Assembly (NCBI GenBank): GCA_964616985.1
Contig: CAZTVF010000061.1
Location: 1 to 32,668 of the forward strand
Direction of reading: 5' to 3'
DNA length: 32,668 nt
Source: CAZTVF01 sp964616985
GTDB taxonomy: Bacteria; Planctomycetota; Phycisphaerae; SM23-33
Notes under the pieces: generated by a model
What the model was told of the DNA's origin: nothing
The model's database searches: none
Seen by the model: only the letters and a program-made list of their open reading frames with translations
Program-made: the position numbers and the translations under genes
In this document: positions 14,715 through 22,431 of the stretch, piece by piece
Numbering within the stretch: position 1 is the first letter of the stretch
Layout: the number at the start of each line of letters is the position of its first letter

Positions 14715-15040
14715 ACAATAGTAACGTAATCCGTGAGCGGTAAACAGTAACCAGGGAATGCTGGAACGTAATCGGTAAGCGGTAACCAGTAATCAGAAAA
14801 TGCGGGGGAGACGACAAACCCCACTGTCACCGCCTGGAGCCCGCCAGCGGTCGGCAATCGCTCGCTTTTTAGCGCCGTTCGATCACCGGTGACCCGCGAA
14901 CGGCGCCGAAAGGCAAGCAATGCCCAGATGCCCGCTCGTGCGAAGCCGTTATGAATCCGCGAGTATTCTTGGTTTTACTGTTTACCGTTTACCGGTTACC
15001 GTTTACCGATTACTGTTACTTATTGATTACTGCATTCCCC
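14715..15040. repeat. Two inverted clusters of degenerate GTAACCG/GTTTACC repeats
   Basis: The cluster at 14720-14797 contains repeated GTAAYCG and GCGGTAA units. The cluster at 14974-15040 contains the complementary GTTTACCG, GGTTACCG and GATTACTG units. The two are inverted relative to each other and share about 20 bases of near identity (GGTTACCG, one variable base, TTACCGATTAC). They occupy the divergent gap between priA and the GH20-like gene, which has no other gene. Confidence 0.7.
14850..14930. repeat. Diverged relative of inverted repeat family A
   Basis: Arms GCGCCGTTCG (14872-14881) and CGAACGGCGC (14897-14906) with a 15-base loop. Outside them, GGCAATCGCTCGC on the left mirrors GGCAAGCAATGCC on the right. 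The arm TTCGGCGCCGTTC and the flanking CTTGCC resemble the family A core. It lies between the two GTTTACC clusters. Confidence 0.5.
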
Positions 15041-15053
15041 CAAGGAGACGCCA

Positions 15054-16433
15054 ATGTCCTTCGATAGCCTCTTCACCGCTGCGACGCCCGTCGTCCCCGT
15101 CCGGGCCGTTCACCTCGACCTCAAGGGCGTGCCGCCGACGGCGGGGAGGCTGTGCTCGCTGCTGAAGGTGATTGCGGCGGCACGATACAACGCGGTGCTG
15201 GTGGAGTGGGAAGATTCGTTCCCGTGGACCGTCGCCGCCTACCGCAGCGAGACGGCCTACACGCCGGCGGAGGTGGAGGCATTCAACGCCGCCGCGGCCG
15301 CCCTGGGCATCGAGATCATCCCGCTGGTGCAGTGCCTCGGCCACATGGAGACGCCCCTGAGCCTTGCCGCCAACGAACGCCTCCGCGAGGTGCCCACCCG
15401 CAGCGACGTGCTGAACCCGCTGGCTGCGGGCTCGCGTGAACTGGTCGAGAAGATGGTCGACGACGTGCTGGCCCGCTCGCCCAAGCTGCGCTACTTCCAC
15501 CTCGGCGGCGACGAGGCGTGGAGCTTTGGCACCCATCCCGACGCCAAGGCCTACATCGCCCAGCATGGCAAGGGGGCGCTGTACCTGCACCACGTGGGCC
15601 CAATCCTGGACAGGCTCAACGCCCGGGGCGTGCGGCCGATCCTCTGGCACGACATGATGCGGGACTGGGACTCCGACGCCCTCCGCAGCCTGGGCCAGCG
15701 CGCCGACCTGTGCATGTGGGGCTATCGCGGCGACCCGCTGAAGATGGACCACCACCTGAACCAGGCGATGTTCGAACGCTTCCGCGACCACGGCATCCGC
15801 ATGTGGGGCGCGGGCGCCTACAAGGGCGCCGACGGCGGCGACGTCGACCTGCCCGTCCTGGCCGTGCGAGAGGAAAACGCCCTCGCGTGGGCCCGCGTGG
15901 CCAGGCAGTTCGACATGGCCGGGCTCATCGCGACCGCCTGGAGCCGCTACGCCACGCACACCGTTCAGAACGAGCCCATTGATGGCTCGCTCGATTCGCT
16001 GGTGAACGTGGGCGTGATCTTCCACGACGGGGCCAAGCCCGCCGGCGGCATGGAGGCGTGCGTCGCCGCACTGGACGCCATGGGCGAGGGCGACCGCTTC
16101 CGCGCCGCCGCCGGGGCGTTGCGAAAGCTCAACGACGCCCGCAACACGGCCTGGTGGCTGGTGCGTTGCCTGCGGCAGATCGCGGGGACGGCTACGCAGG
16201 ACGCCCGCCGCCGAACCTCCGGGCAACTGATCAGCTGGCTGCAGCAGCTGCGGGGATCGGTCGCCAATGCCAGCGCAGCTGCAAGCGATTGCCGCACCGC
16301 CCTTGGCGGCATGGTCGAGCCCATCTGGATCGACCGGTACCTCGCCGAGCGCATCGAGCCACTTCGTATGGAATTGGGCGAATTGGACGGAATCGTCCGC
16401 GTTCTCGACCCCAAGGGCCACGCGGCGATGTAA
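15054..16433 (+). CDS. GH20-like beta-N-acetylhexosaminidase-type glycosidase, no signal peptide
   Basis: A 459-residue TIM-barrel glycosidase. Early strands read VRAVHLDLKGVPPTAGRL and YNAVLVEWEDSFPW. AAALGIEIIPLVQCLGHMET is the usual barrel segment of GH20-type enzymes. HLGGDEAW at 149-156 holds the Asp-Glu pair that in GH20 provides acid/base catalysis with substrate assistance. VRPILWHDMMRDW and LIATAWSRY follow, and the last 120 residues are helical. There is no signal peptide, so it acts in the cytoplasm, perhaps on amino sugars from cell-wall or glycan turnover. The start follows AAGGAGACGCCA. It is divergent from priA and convergent with the DUF2617-like gene. Confidence 0.72.
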   Translation: MSFDSLFTAATPVVPVRAVHLDLKGVPPTAGRLCSLLKVIAAARYNAVLVEWEDSFPWTVAAYRSETAYTPAEVEAFNAAAAALGIEIIPLVQCLGHMETPLSLAANERLREVPTRSDVLNPLAAGSRELVEKMVDDVLARSPKLRYFHLGGDEAWSFGTHPDAKAYIAQHGKGALYLHHVGPILDRLNARGVRPILWHDMMRDWDSDALRSLGQRADLCMWGYRGDPLKMDHHLNQAMFERFRDHGIRMWGAGAYKGADGGDVDLPVLAVREENALAWARVARQFDMAGLIATAWSRYATHTVQNEPIDGSLDSLVNVGVIFHDGAKPAGGMEACVAALDAMGEGDRFRAAAGALRKLNDARNTAWWLVRCLRQIAGTATQDARRRTSGQLISWLQQLRGSVANASAAASDCRTALGGMVEPIWIDRYLAERIEPLRMELGELDGIVRVLDPKGHAAM

Positions 16434-16436
16434 TGG

Positions 16437-16475
16437 TCGCTCCATGAGCGACGCGGGGGTTGGCTCCATGAGCCA
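16437..16475. repeat. Two tandem short palindromes after the GH20-like gene
   Basis: TCGCTC-CAT-GAGCGA (16437-16451) and TGGCTC-CAT-GAGCCA (16461-16475): two perfect 6-bp hairpins with the same loop, 4 bases after the stop codon. Confidence 0.5.
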
Positions 16476-16498
16476 CGGGCTTGGCCGTCGGCCTGTCG

Positions 16499-16566
16499 GC
16501 GGCTTGTCCGTTCGGCGCTGTTTCTCGATCTCGCCAAGACCGAACAGCGCCGAACGGGCAAGCCGC
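16499..16566. repeat. Dispersed inverted repeat, family A, copy 2
   Basis: 24-bp arms (16499-16522 and 16543-16566) with one mismatch that can pair as G-U, and a 20-base loop unlike the loops of copies 1 and 3. It lies between the convergent GH20-like and DUF2617-like genes and probably ends both transcripts. Confidence 0.8.
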
Positions 16567-16577
16567 TCCCTGGCCGT

Positions 16578-17120
16578 TTAACCCAGTTCGAAGATCGTCT
16601 GCGTCTTGACGATCGTCAGGTCCTCGGGGAAAGCGTGGAACGTGAAGACGTGGAACTCGTTGGGGCGGGCGTCGTAGTCGATGAAGGTGAACGGCGTCAG
16701 GCCTCGCGTCATCCACATGGGGAACGGCACGAACAGCCCGCGCTGCACGCCGAGGCGCGCCAGGTCATGGTGCGTCTTTGAGTACACGGCCGGGCTCATG
16801 CTCTCGGCCTGGAAGTTCATCATGTAGTTGATGCCTTCGGAGCGTTTGCGTTCGTGGTCGCGTTCCCCGCGGAAAGGCAATTCGAGCAGGCGGCCCCGCT
16901 GGGGCAGCGTGGCCTCGGCGTCGGCGGTCACTTCCACCAGCGACATGCCGTCGCGGAAGAAGCCAATCACGTGCGTGCAGCCGGTCACCCAGATCTGCGC
17001 TTCGTATGCACCCTTCACGATGTGGTGGTCGTGATAGATGTCGAACAATTCCGGGTGCAGCGGGCGGTCGTAGAGAAAAAACCGCAGCTTGGCCACGCTT
17101 TGTTTTTGGCTGATGCTCAT
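16578..17120 (-). CDS. Conserved protein resembling DUF2617
   Basis: A 180-residue soluble protein. Near the N-terminus is LRFFLYDRPLHPELFDIYHD, then GAYEAQIWVTGCTHVIGFF and SLVEVTADAEATLPQRGRL. This YDRPLHPELF plus ITxxxHVI layout is how I remember the DUF2617 family, which is common in Planctomycetota-type genomes, but I could not compare it directly. The middle has a basic stretch (RGERDHERKRSEGINY) and the end is rich in aromatic residues (FTFIDYDARPNEFHVFTFHA). There is no signal peptide or membrane segment. The function is unknown. It has its own promoter, and AAGGAG lies 13 bases before the ATG. Confidence 0.7.
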   Translation of the reverse strand: MSISQKQSVAKLRFFLYDRPLHPELFDIYHDHHIVKGAYEAQIWVTGCTHVIGFFRDGMSLVEVTADAEATLPQRGRLLELPFRGERDHERKRSEGINYMMNFQAESMSPAVYSKTHHDLARLGVQRGLFVPFPMWMTRGLTPFTFIDYDARPNEFHVFTFHAFPEDLTIVKTQTIFELG

Positions 17121-17146
17121 CTGTTACTGCCTGCTCCTTGTCGCCT

Positions 17147-17173
17147 ATTATACCCCCGCCCCCACCGAATCAA
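17147..17173 (-). promoter_or_regulatory. Promoter of the DUF2617-like gene
   Basis: On the minus strand TTGATT (17173-17168), a short 15-base G-rich spacer and a perfect TATAAT (17152-17147), 27 bases before the ATG. Confidence 0.45.
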
Positions 17174-17281
17174 CAAGCCGGGGGCAGCGGGTGAGACGCC
17201 AACAACTATAATACGAACGGGCGCAGGACATGGAGCGAGGCGACCGGGCTCAATGGCCGGGTGATTGGAGCAGCATCCGTA

Positions 17282-17358
17282 CGCACGGGCGGACGCCCCT
17301 GCTGCATTCAGACGCCACGGGCGGGACGCCCGTGGGACGCACGGCCAAGATGGCCGTG
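17282..17358. repeat. Cluster of hairpins of the CACGGGCG...CGCCCGTG type
   Basis: A degenerate copy at 17283-17298 is followed by CCACGGGCG-GGA-CGCCCGTGG (17315-17335) and CACGGCCA-AGA-TGGCCGTG (17340-17358), both perfect with 3-base loops. The cluster ends 16 bases from the 3' end of the heptosyltransferase gene. Related hairpins are at 30382-30400 and 30492-30509. Confidence 0.65.
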
Positions 17359-17374
17359 ATACGCAAATGCGGCC

Positions 17375-18406
17375 TCAATGAGACTTCATCATCTCTCTGG
17401 CGGCGGCGATGACGGCGCCCGGCGCGATGGATTCCATGCAGGTCATGTGGCGGCAGCATTTCTTGAGGCAGCCTCGGCAGGGAATCGGCGCGACGAGGCA
17501 GCGCCCGCGAAGATATGGCCCCGTCCGCTCCACCTGCGTGGGGCCCATCAGCGTCACGCAGTCGACCCCGACGGCCGGGGCAATGAACTTGGCGGCCGAG
17601 TCGCTGCAGATCACGCCGCCGGAGCCCGCGATCAGGCCGACCATCTGCGGGATGTCGGTCAGGCCCACGAGGTTCAGCACGGTCCGCGGCTGGTTCTCGG
17701 CGATGGCGTCGGCAACGGCGCGGTCGTCGGGCGTGCCGACGATGGCGACGTGCGTATCGGCGGCCAACGCCCCCACCACCTGCCGCCAGTGGTGCGGAGG
17801 GTACACCTTGGTCGCCCAGCGGGTGGAGGGCACGCACACCAGGTACTTGCCCGGGGCGATCCGCTCGCCGCGGCAGAAGTCCTGTGCATATTGCACCCCC
17901 GCCGGCGAAGGCGTGAGGTTCATGTCCGTCGGCCGGGCCTCGATGCCGAGGGCGGCCAGGAGCTCGATGTTGCGGTCGACCGTGTGGAGCGCCTTGACGG
18001 CCACGGGGCGATTGTAGAAGCGTGCGGCGCCCTCGCGGGCATCGGCGAAGCCCGCCCGCACGGGGGCCCCGGTAGCGCGGGTGAACAGGCCGCTTCGCAG
18101 CAGGCCCTGGAGGTCGATCACCCAATCGTGCCGCGACCTCTTCAGGTCGGCCATCAGCCGCCGCAGGGCCCGCATGGCCGACCACGACCGCCACGCCCTG
18201 CCGGCGGCCTTGCGGTCGAAGAGGATGAGCTCGTTTAGGTCCTTATCGTCGGCGATCAGCGGGGCCAGGCTCGCCGACACCAGCCAGGCGATGTGCGCCT
18301 GCGGCAGCGCGCGTCTGAGCCCGCGCAGCACGGGCAGCGCGGTGACCAGGTCGCCCAGGGCACTGGGCTTGATGATCAGGATTCGCTCAGGTTTGGAAGG
18401 CATCAT
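17375..18406 (-). CDS. Glycosyltransferase family 9 (heptosyltransferase-like)
   Basis: Probably transfers heptose from ADP-heptose to the lipopolysaccharide core at the cytoplasmic face of the inner membrane (343 residues). Family marks are ILIIKPSALGDLVTALPVLRGLR at the N-terminus, WVIDLQGLLRSGL near 105, VCVPSTRWATKVYPPHHW near the middle, and VICSDSAAKFIAPAVGV with TLMGPTQVERTGPY toward the end. It ends with a Cys-rich tail (PCRGCLKKCCRHMTCM), seen in many GT9 proteins. No ribosome site is visible. TACAAT at 18418-18413 places the start point exactly on the ATG at 18406, so I chose that leaderless start; an ATG at 18412 is also in frame. It follows the double kinase gene, a usual core-assembly neighbourhood. 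Confidence 0.88.
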   Translation of the reverse strand: MMPSKPERILIIKPSALGDLVTALPVLRGLRRALPQAHIAWLVSASLAPLIADDKDLNELILFDRKAAGRAWRSWSAMRALRRLMADLKRSRHDWVIDLQGLLRSGLFTRATGAPVRAGFADAREGAARFYNRPVAVKALHTVDRNIELLAALGIEARPTDMNLTPSPAGVQYAQDFCRGERIAPGKYLVCVPSTRWATKVYPPHHWRQVVGALAADTHVAIVGTPDDRAVADAIAENQPRTVLNLVGLTDIPQMVGLIAGSGGVICSDSAAKFIAPAVGVDCVTLMGPTQVERTGPYLRGRCLVAPIPCRGCLKKCCRHMTCMESIAPGAVIAAAREMMKSH

Positions 18407-18548
18407 CTGCATATTGTATCGAATCAGGAGTCCGGGACGAATCAAAGGGCGACAAGCCCAAGGTTACCTGCCGCAGACGGCATGCTGGGCCGCTGCATGC
18501 CGGCGCGTCGCAGCACCGACGCTTCGGCATGGCACCCAGAGGCACCCG

Positions 18549-20288
18549 TCACGAGGCGGGCTTTCGCGTCGCCTTCTGCCGGCGGCGGCGGGAGCGGATC
18601 TGCTGGCGAAGCTTCTTCGCCGACCACTTCTCCAGCACGCGCCAATACGGTTTGAAGTCGATCCGTCCGCAGCCGGGGCGGCGGAGGTAGCCCAGCAGCA
18701 TCCGCAGCCGCCCGGCGTGGTTCACCGCCGGGCAGTTCAGCAGCGACACGTTCAGCCGCATCACGCCCTGGAACCGCCGCGTCGTGCTCAGCCGCCGCCG
18801 GTGCGAGAGCCCGTCGAGGTCCACCAGCACCACCTGCGGCGGCTGGGGCGGAGCCCACTGCACCAGCACGTTGGAACTCTTGAGGTCGCGGTGGGCGAAG
18901 TTCTCGTCGTGCAGCCGCTGCACCATGCGGCCCAGTTGCCACAGGGTTTCCTGGGCCAGGTGCCGCTGCTGCTCGACGGTGAGGTTGGCGTCGGCCTTGG
19001 GCGGCTGGGCCAGCCACGTGCTCAGAAACGTGTTGAGCGACGAGCCGTTGACGGCCTCGGTGATCAGCACGCTGTCGACGAGGAAGGGCCCGACGCGGCG
19101 TTCCAGCGCCGCCAGCGGCAGCGCCGTCGCCACCCGCCGCGTCAGCAGCGCGTGCCCCAGGCGAAACGCCCTGACGGCCCGGCCGAGGCGGCAGCAGTCG
19201 AGTATGAACTTCCACGCGCGTTTGCGCCGCGACCGCTTGATGAAGACATCCACCTCGTGGGGGCCGACCTTCAGCCGCCGCCGCACGACGAGGCTCGACG
19301 GCGAGTCCTTCATCACCTCCACGTCGGGGCCCTTGAACAGCCCGTGCGGCCTGGCCAGGGCGGCCTGCCAGTCGGCGGCGGTGAACTCCAGCGTCGCCGC
19401 CTTCGACGCGGCCATGCATCGCTTGGAGGCGAGCACGACGTGCCCCTTCCAGCCGTTGGAGAGGCGGATGGGGCTGAAGTATTTGTTGAGGCCCAGCACG
19501 CGGCGCTGGCGCTGTGCGTATTGCCGGCGCGAGTGGGCGCGGGAGAACTTCTCGATCAGCCCCAGCCAGGCCCGCACGCTGCCGGTGGCGGCGGAGGCCT
19601 GGAGGTACCGTTTGAGGAACCGCAGGCGGTCGGTGCGGGTGGTGAAATCGAAGCGGTCGTGGAAGAGCTGCGCCAGGTTGGCCGCCCGAGCGCGGCGCGA
19701 CAGGTTGCGTCGCCTCCGCACGCGGTGCAGGTCCATCAGCACCAGCCGGGGGCTCGCCTCGTCGCCGCGGACCAGCACGTTTCCGCAGTGCAGGTCGCGG
19801 TGGATCACCCCCGCGGCGTGCATGCGGCCGATCATATCGCCCAGGGCGATGGTGGCGCGGCGGACGGCGGCGCGGTCGCCGGCCAGGGCCTGGGGATGCC
19901 ACGCATCGCCCTGCTGGCAGGGCGCGATGGCCCGCGTGGCCACCCACTCCAGGCCGCCAGTGCACATCGAGGCCAGGACGGGCGCGGTGTCGACGCCGCA
20001 GCCGGAGAGGTACATCATGAATTCCAGTTCGCGGTGGGCGTCCGAGGCGCCCAGGCATCGCGAGACACGGTGCACCAGCGACCGCGGATGGAAATGCTTG
20101 AGATAGATCCACTGCCCGTCAATCGCCCCGCGGTAGACCGTCCGCGAGGCGTTGGACTTGACCTTCTCCCAACCGCTGGCCAGGGGGTCGCGCAGGACCT
20201 CCAGGCGCCCCGCCAGCAGGGAGCGGGCCTCCTCGCTGGCATAGCGGATGCGGGAGGCATTCAGTTGGGATTGCTGCGGCGTTTCCAT
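18549..20288 (-). CDS. Tandem double kinase of the lipopolysaccharide core kinase (KdkA/WaaP-like) type
   Basis: A 579-residue protein with two protein-kinase-like domains in a row. The first has a candidate ATP-binding Lys in IYLKHFHP (K64), catalytic HRDLHCGN at 163-170 and the metal-binding Asp in LMDLHR at 185-189. The second has VFIKRS (K351), HRDLKSSN at 466-473 and LVDLDG at 489-493. Both catalytic loops are intact. Short basic motifs RRRR and LKRYL follow each domain, as in Kdo/heptose kinases, which are normally single-domain proteins of about 240-300 residues. The heptosyltransferase gene follows 140 bases downstream, supporting a role in phosphorylating the core. It starts within 2 bases of the predicted transcription start and has no ribosome site. 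Confidence 0.82.
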   Translation of the reverse strand: METPQQSQLNASRIRYASEEARSLLAGRLEVLRDPLASGWEKVKSNASRTVYRGAIDGQWIYLKHFHPRSLVHRVSRCLGASDAHRELEFMMYLSGCGVDTAPVLASMCTGGLEWVATRAIAPCQQGDAWHPQALAGDRAAVRRATIALGDMIGRMHAAGVIHRDLHCGNVLVRGDEASPRLVLMDLHRVRRRRNLSRRARAANLAQLFHDRFDFTTRTDRLRFLKRYLQASAATGSVRAWLGLIEKFSRAHSRRQYAQRQRRVLGLNKYFSPIRLSNGWKGHVVLASKRCMAASKAATLEFTAADWQAALARPHGLFKGPDVEVMKDSPSSLVVRRRLKVGPHEVDVFIKRSRRKRAWKFILDCCRLGRAVRAFRLGHALLTRRVATALPLAALERRVGPFLVDSVLITEAVNGSSLNTFLSTWLAQPPKADANLTVEQQRHLAQETLWQLGRMVQRLHDENFAHRDLKSSNVLVQWAPPQPPQVVLVDLDGLSHRRRLSTTRRFQGVMRLNVSLLNCPAVNHAGRLRMLLGYLRRPGCGRIDFKPYWRVLEKWSAKKLRQQIRSRRRRQKATRKPAS

Positions 20289-20296
20289 CGGGTCGC

Positions 20297-20324
20297 ATTA
20301 TATCGGCGGCGCCCGCGGGGGCAA
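20297..20324 (-). promoter_or_regulatory. Promoter of the double kinase gene, leaderless
   Basis: On the minus strand TTGCCC (20324-20319), a 16-base spacer and a perfect TATAAT (20302-20297). The start point near 20290 falls 2 bases before the ATG at 20288. Confidence 0.5.
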
Positions 20325-20521
20325 TCGCGAAAGATACACCCCTGGAGGCGAAGCGGCCTATCATTTGTTGTGGGGAATTGTCCATAAGGAGAAGAAGGCC
20401 GGAGCCGCAAATACACCGGCCGTGAAAAAGAGATTTGACCCTTTCGAGTGGACGGAATTATGATTCATTCGCCGATGCGGGGCGTGCAAGTCCAGCCGGC
20501 GCAAAAGGAAAGCATCGCTTC

Positions 20522-21151
20522 GTGCCAAACGCGACCAAGACATTGGATGCCAAGCCGACCGACAACGAACTTCTTCAACGCCACCTCGAAGGCGACGGAG
20601 GGGCCTTTGAACTGCTGGTCTCTCGTTACCGGCAGGAGTTGTTCAACTTCCTGTTCCGCTTCACCGGCGACGCGGCGCTGGCGGAGGACGTCTTCCAGGA
20701 AACGTTCCTGCAGGTGCACATATCGGCCGCCGCCTTCGACATGAGCCGCAACTTCAAGCCGTGGCTGTTCACCATCGCCGCCAACAAGGGCCGCGACGCC
20801 ATGCGAAGCCGCCAACGCCGCCAGGCCGCCCCGCTGGACGCCACCGTCGGCGGCGAGGACGAGGGCCGAACCAGCTACGCCGACATCATGCCCTCAAATA
20901 TTCCTGCTCCGGACTTTTCTTTGTTGAACCTTGAGACCCGCCGGGCCGTAGAGAAGATCATCAGCCAGATGCCGGAGTCGCTCCGCATCGTGCTATTGTT
21001 AAGCTACTTTGACGAGCTGCCGTATAAGGAGATCGCAGACATTCTCAACGTGCCACTGGGCACGGTGAAATCCCGTCTGCATGCGGCCGTGAAATATTTT
21101 TCCAGGCAATGGCAAGCCGTAGCAAAGAGATTGGGCCATGAGCAACAATAG
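20522..21151 (+). CDS. ECF-family RNA polymerase sigma factor
   Basis: A 209-residue alternative sigma factor. Region 2 spans about 30-97: FELLVSRYRQELFNFLFRFTGD, AEDVFQETFLQVH (core binding) and FKPWLFTIAANKGRDAMRSRQR (-10 recognition). Region 4 is at about 145-195, with LPYKEIADILNVPLGTVKSRLH as the helix-turn-helix. There is no in-frame ATG early enough. I chose GTG at 20522, which follows AAAAGGAA; a TTG at 20435 would give 238 residues. It overlaps the next gene by 14 bases. That gene has a membrane span and is the probable anti-sigma factor, so this pair should respond to an envelope signal. Confidence 0.9.
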   Translation: MPNATKTLDAKPTDNELLQRHLEGDGGAFELLVSRYRQELFNFLFRFTGDAALAEDVFQETFLQVHISAAAFDMSRNFKPWLFTIAANKGRDAMRSRQRRQAAPLDATVGGEDEGRTSYADIMPSNIPAPDFSLLNLETRRAVEKIISQMPESLRIVLLLSYFDELPYKEIADILNVPLGTVKSRLHAAVKYFSRQWQAVAKRLGHEQQ

Positions 21152-22133
21152 TGATGATCAACTGCTCCTGATCGACTATCTGAAGGGCGTCCTCGAACCC
21201 CAGCAGAAGGAACAGGTCAGGCAACGGCTCCAGGCGGAGCCCGAGCTTCAGAGCCTGCTCGACGATCTGGGCAACACCGTCGCCGCCATTCACATGCTTC
21301 CGCAGGTGCAGGCGCCGTCGGATCTCGTCGCCAAGACCATGGCCCGCATCCAAGCCGCCCGTCGCACCGATGCCCTGATCGCCCGCGAGGAATCCACGCG
21401 AGGCCGCTCGGCCCCCCGCACCTTCTCATGGCGCGAGGTCGCCGCCCTGGCCGCCTCGATCCTGCTGCTGGCGGCAATCTTCGTGCCTTCCCTCCGCCAG
21501 GCCAAGCAGCGCATGCTCGTCAGCGAATGCGCCTCCAATATGGGCCAGATCGGCACGGCCTTGAACACCTACGCCAGCGAGAACAATGAATTCCTGCCGA
21601 TGGCGTCCGAGCACAAGTACGCCTGGTTGCCGATGGAAGGCGAGAAGGTCCAGAGCAACTCCGCCGGCCTGTTCAAGCTGGTCAAGGCCGGGCTGGCCCT
21701 GCCGAACGCGTTCCAGTGTCCGGCCGTCTCTTCGCAGGTCTTGAACACGCAACCGGACATGAGCGATTTCCCGGGCGAGCAGTTCATCAGCTATTCGTAC
21801 CAGCACCCCCTGGGCCCTGACGGCCCGCTCCGCCGCAGCAACATCACCAGCGAAGACGCCGGGTGCATGGTCGTGCTGGCCGACAACACGCCGATCTTCC
21901 CCGATGGCCAGTTCCACCGCGACCGCCTCAATGACGAGGCCAGCGAGAACCACGGCCGAACCGGGCAGAACGTGCTTTACATGAACATGAGCGTGAGCTG
22001 GGCGAACAAGCCCGGCGTCGGCGTGAAGAACAACAACATCTATCTCGCCGAAGGCATCTTCGACTACCGCGGTAACGAACAGCCCGTCAGCCGCACCGAT
22101 ACGTTCCTGCTGCCCGCTTACTCCAAGCCCTGA
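21138..22133 (+). CDS. Probable anti-sigma factor with a pseudopilin-like extracytoplasmic domain
   Basis: A 331-residue membrane protein. Residues 1-95 are a cytoplasmic helical part (LLLIDYLKGVLEPQQKEQVRQRL, LLDDLGNTVAAI) like anti-sigma domains, but lacking the zinc-binding His and Cys residues of the classical type. A single membrane span lies at about 99-118. It continues as FVPSLRQAKQRM, CASNMGQIGTALNTYASENN and EFLP, the pattern that follows the N-terminal helix in type II-like pseudopilins of planctomycete genomes. Near 270, ENHGRTGQNVLYMNMSVSWA mirrors their HxxGxNVLxxDGxVxW motif. The 14-base overlap with the sigma gene argues for a regulatory partner. What the outer domain senses is unknown. 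Confidence 0.7.
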   Translation: MSNNSDDQLLLIDYLKGVLEPQQKEQVRQRLQAEPELQSLLDDLGNTVAAIHMLPQVQAPSDLVAKTMARIQAARRTDALIAREESTRGRSAPRTFSWREVAALAASILLLAAIFVPSLRQAKQRMLVSECASNMGQIGTALNTYASENNEFLPMASEHKYAWLPMEGEKVQSNSAGLFKLVKAGLALPNAFQCPAVSSQVLNTQPDMSDFPGEQFISYSYQHPLGPDGPLRRSNITSEDAGCMVVLADNTPIFPDGQFHRDRLNDEASENHGRTGQNVLYMNMSVSWANKPGVGVKNNNIYLAEGIFDYRGNEQPVSRTDTFLLPAYSKP

Positions 22134-22380
22134 GCCGATGCCCGTGCTCGAGCCGCCACGCCTCAATAGGCGGCCTGTGCGCACAATTTTCGCATCGGGA
22201 TTATCGCGATTGCCGCCCCTTCACCCGCGGCCTCCTTTCGCTTCGCCCCCCTCTACTGGCGGCCCAATCCTATGTTATGGAAACACGACCGTCCCGATTG
22301 ATCCGCCCGCCTATGCACACTTCCCCGAGCCGCGCTCCTGCCAATCGGAAAGAAAATCGCTGCCGCTAGGAATGCCTTCC

Positions 22381-22386
22381 TATAAT
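22381..22386 (+). promoter_or_regulatory. Possible -10 box of the YHS-repeat gene
   Basis: A perfect TATAAT 45 bases before the ATG at 22432, but no good -35 box at the right distance. The rest of the 298-base gap from 22134 shows only a weak GCCGCC/GGCGGC hairpin near 22150. Confidence 0.35.
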
Positions 22387-22431
22387 TCGCCGCGTACATT
22401 GGGAACCCCGAACCTAAAGAAGGAGAAGACT

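Noticed and set aside
14715..15040. The GTTTACC clusters as a CRISPR array
   Set aside because: Units are 7-8 bases, degenerate, without spacers, and inverted between the two clusters.
17204..17215. A TATAAT box on the plus strand between the DUF2617-like and heptosyltransferase genes
   Set aside because: No gene follows on that strand, and the downstream sequence is a hairpin cluster at the 3' end of a minus-strand gene.
22138..22431. A 98-residue N-terminal extension of the YHS-repeat protein
   Set aside because: The translation is Pro- and Arg-rich without character, and a strong AAGGAG site sits directly before the ATG at 22432, which opens a signal-like segment.
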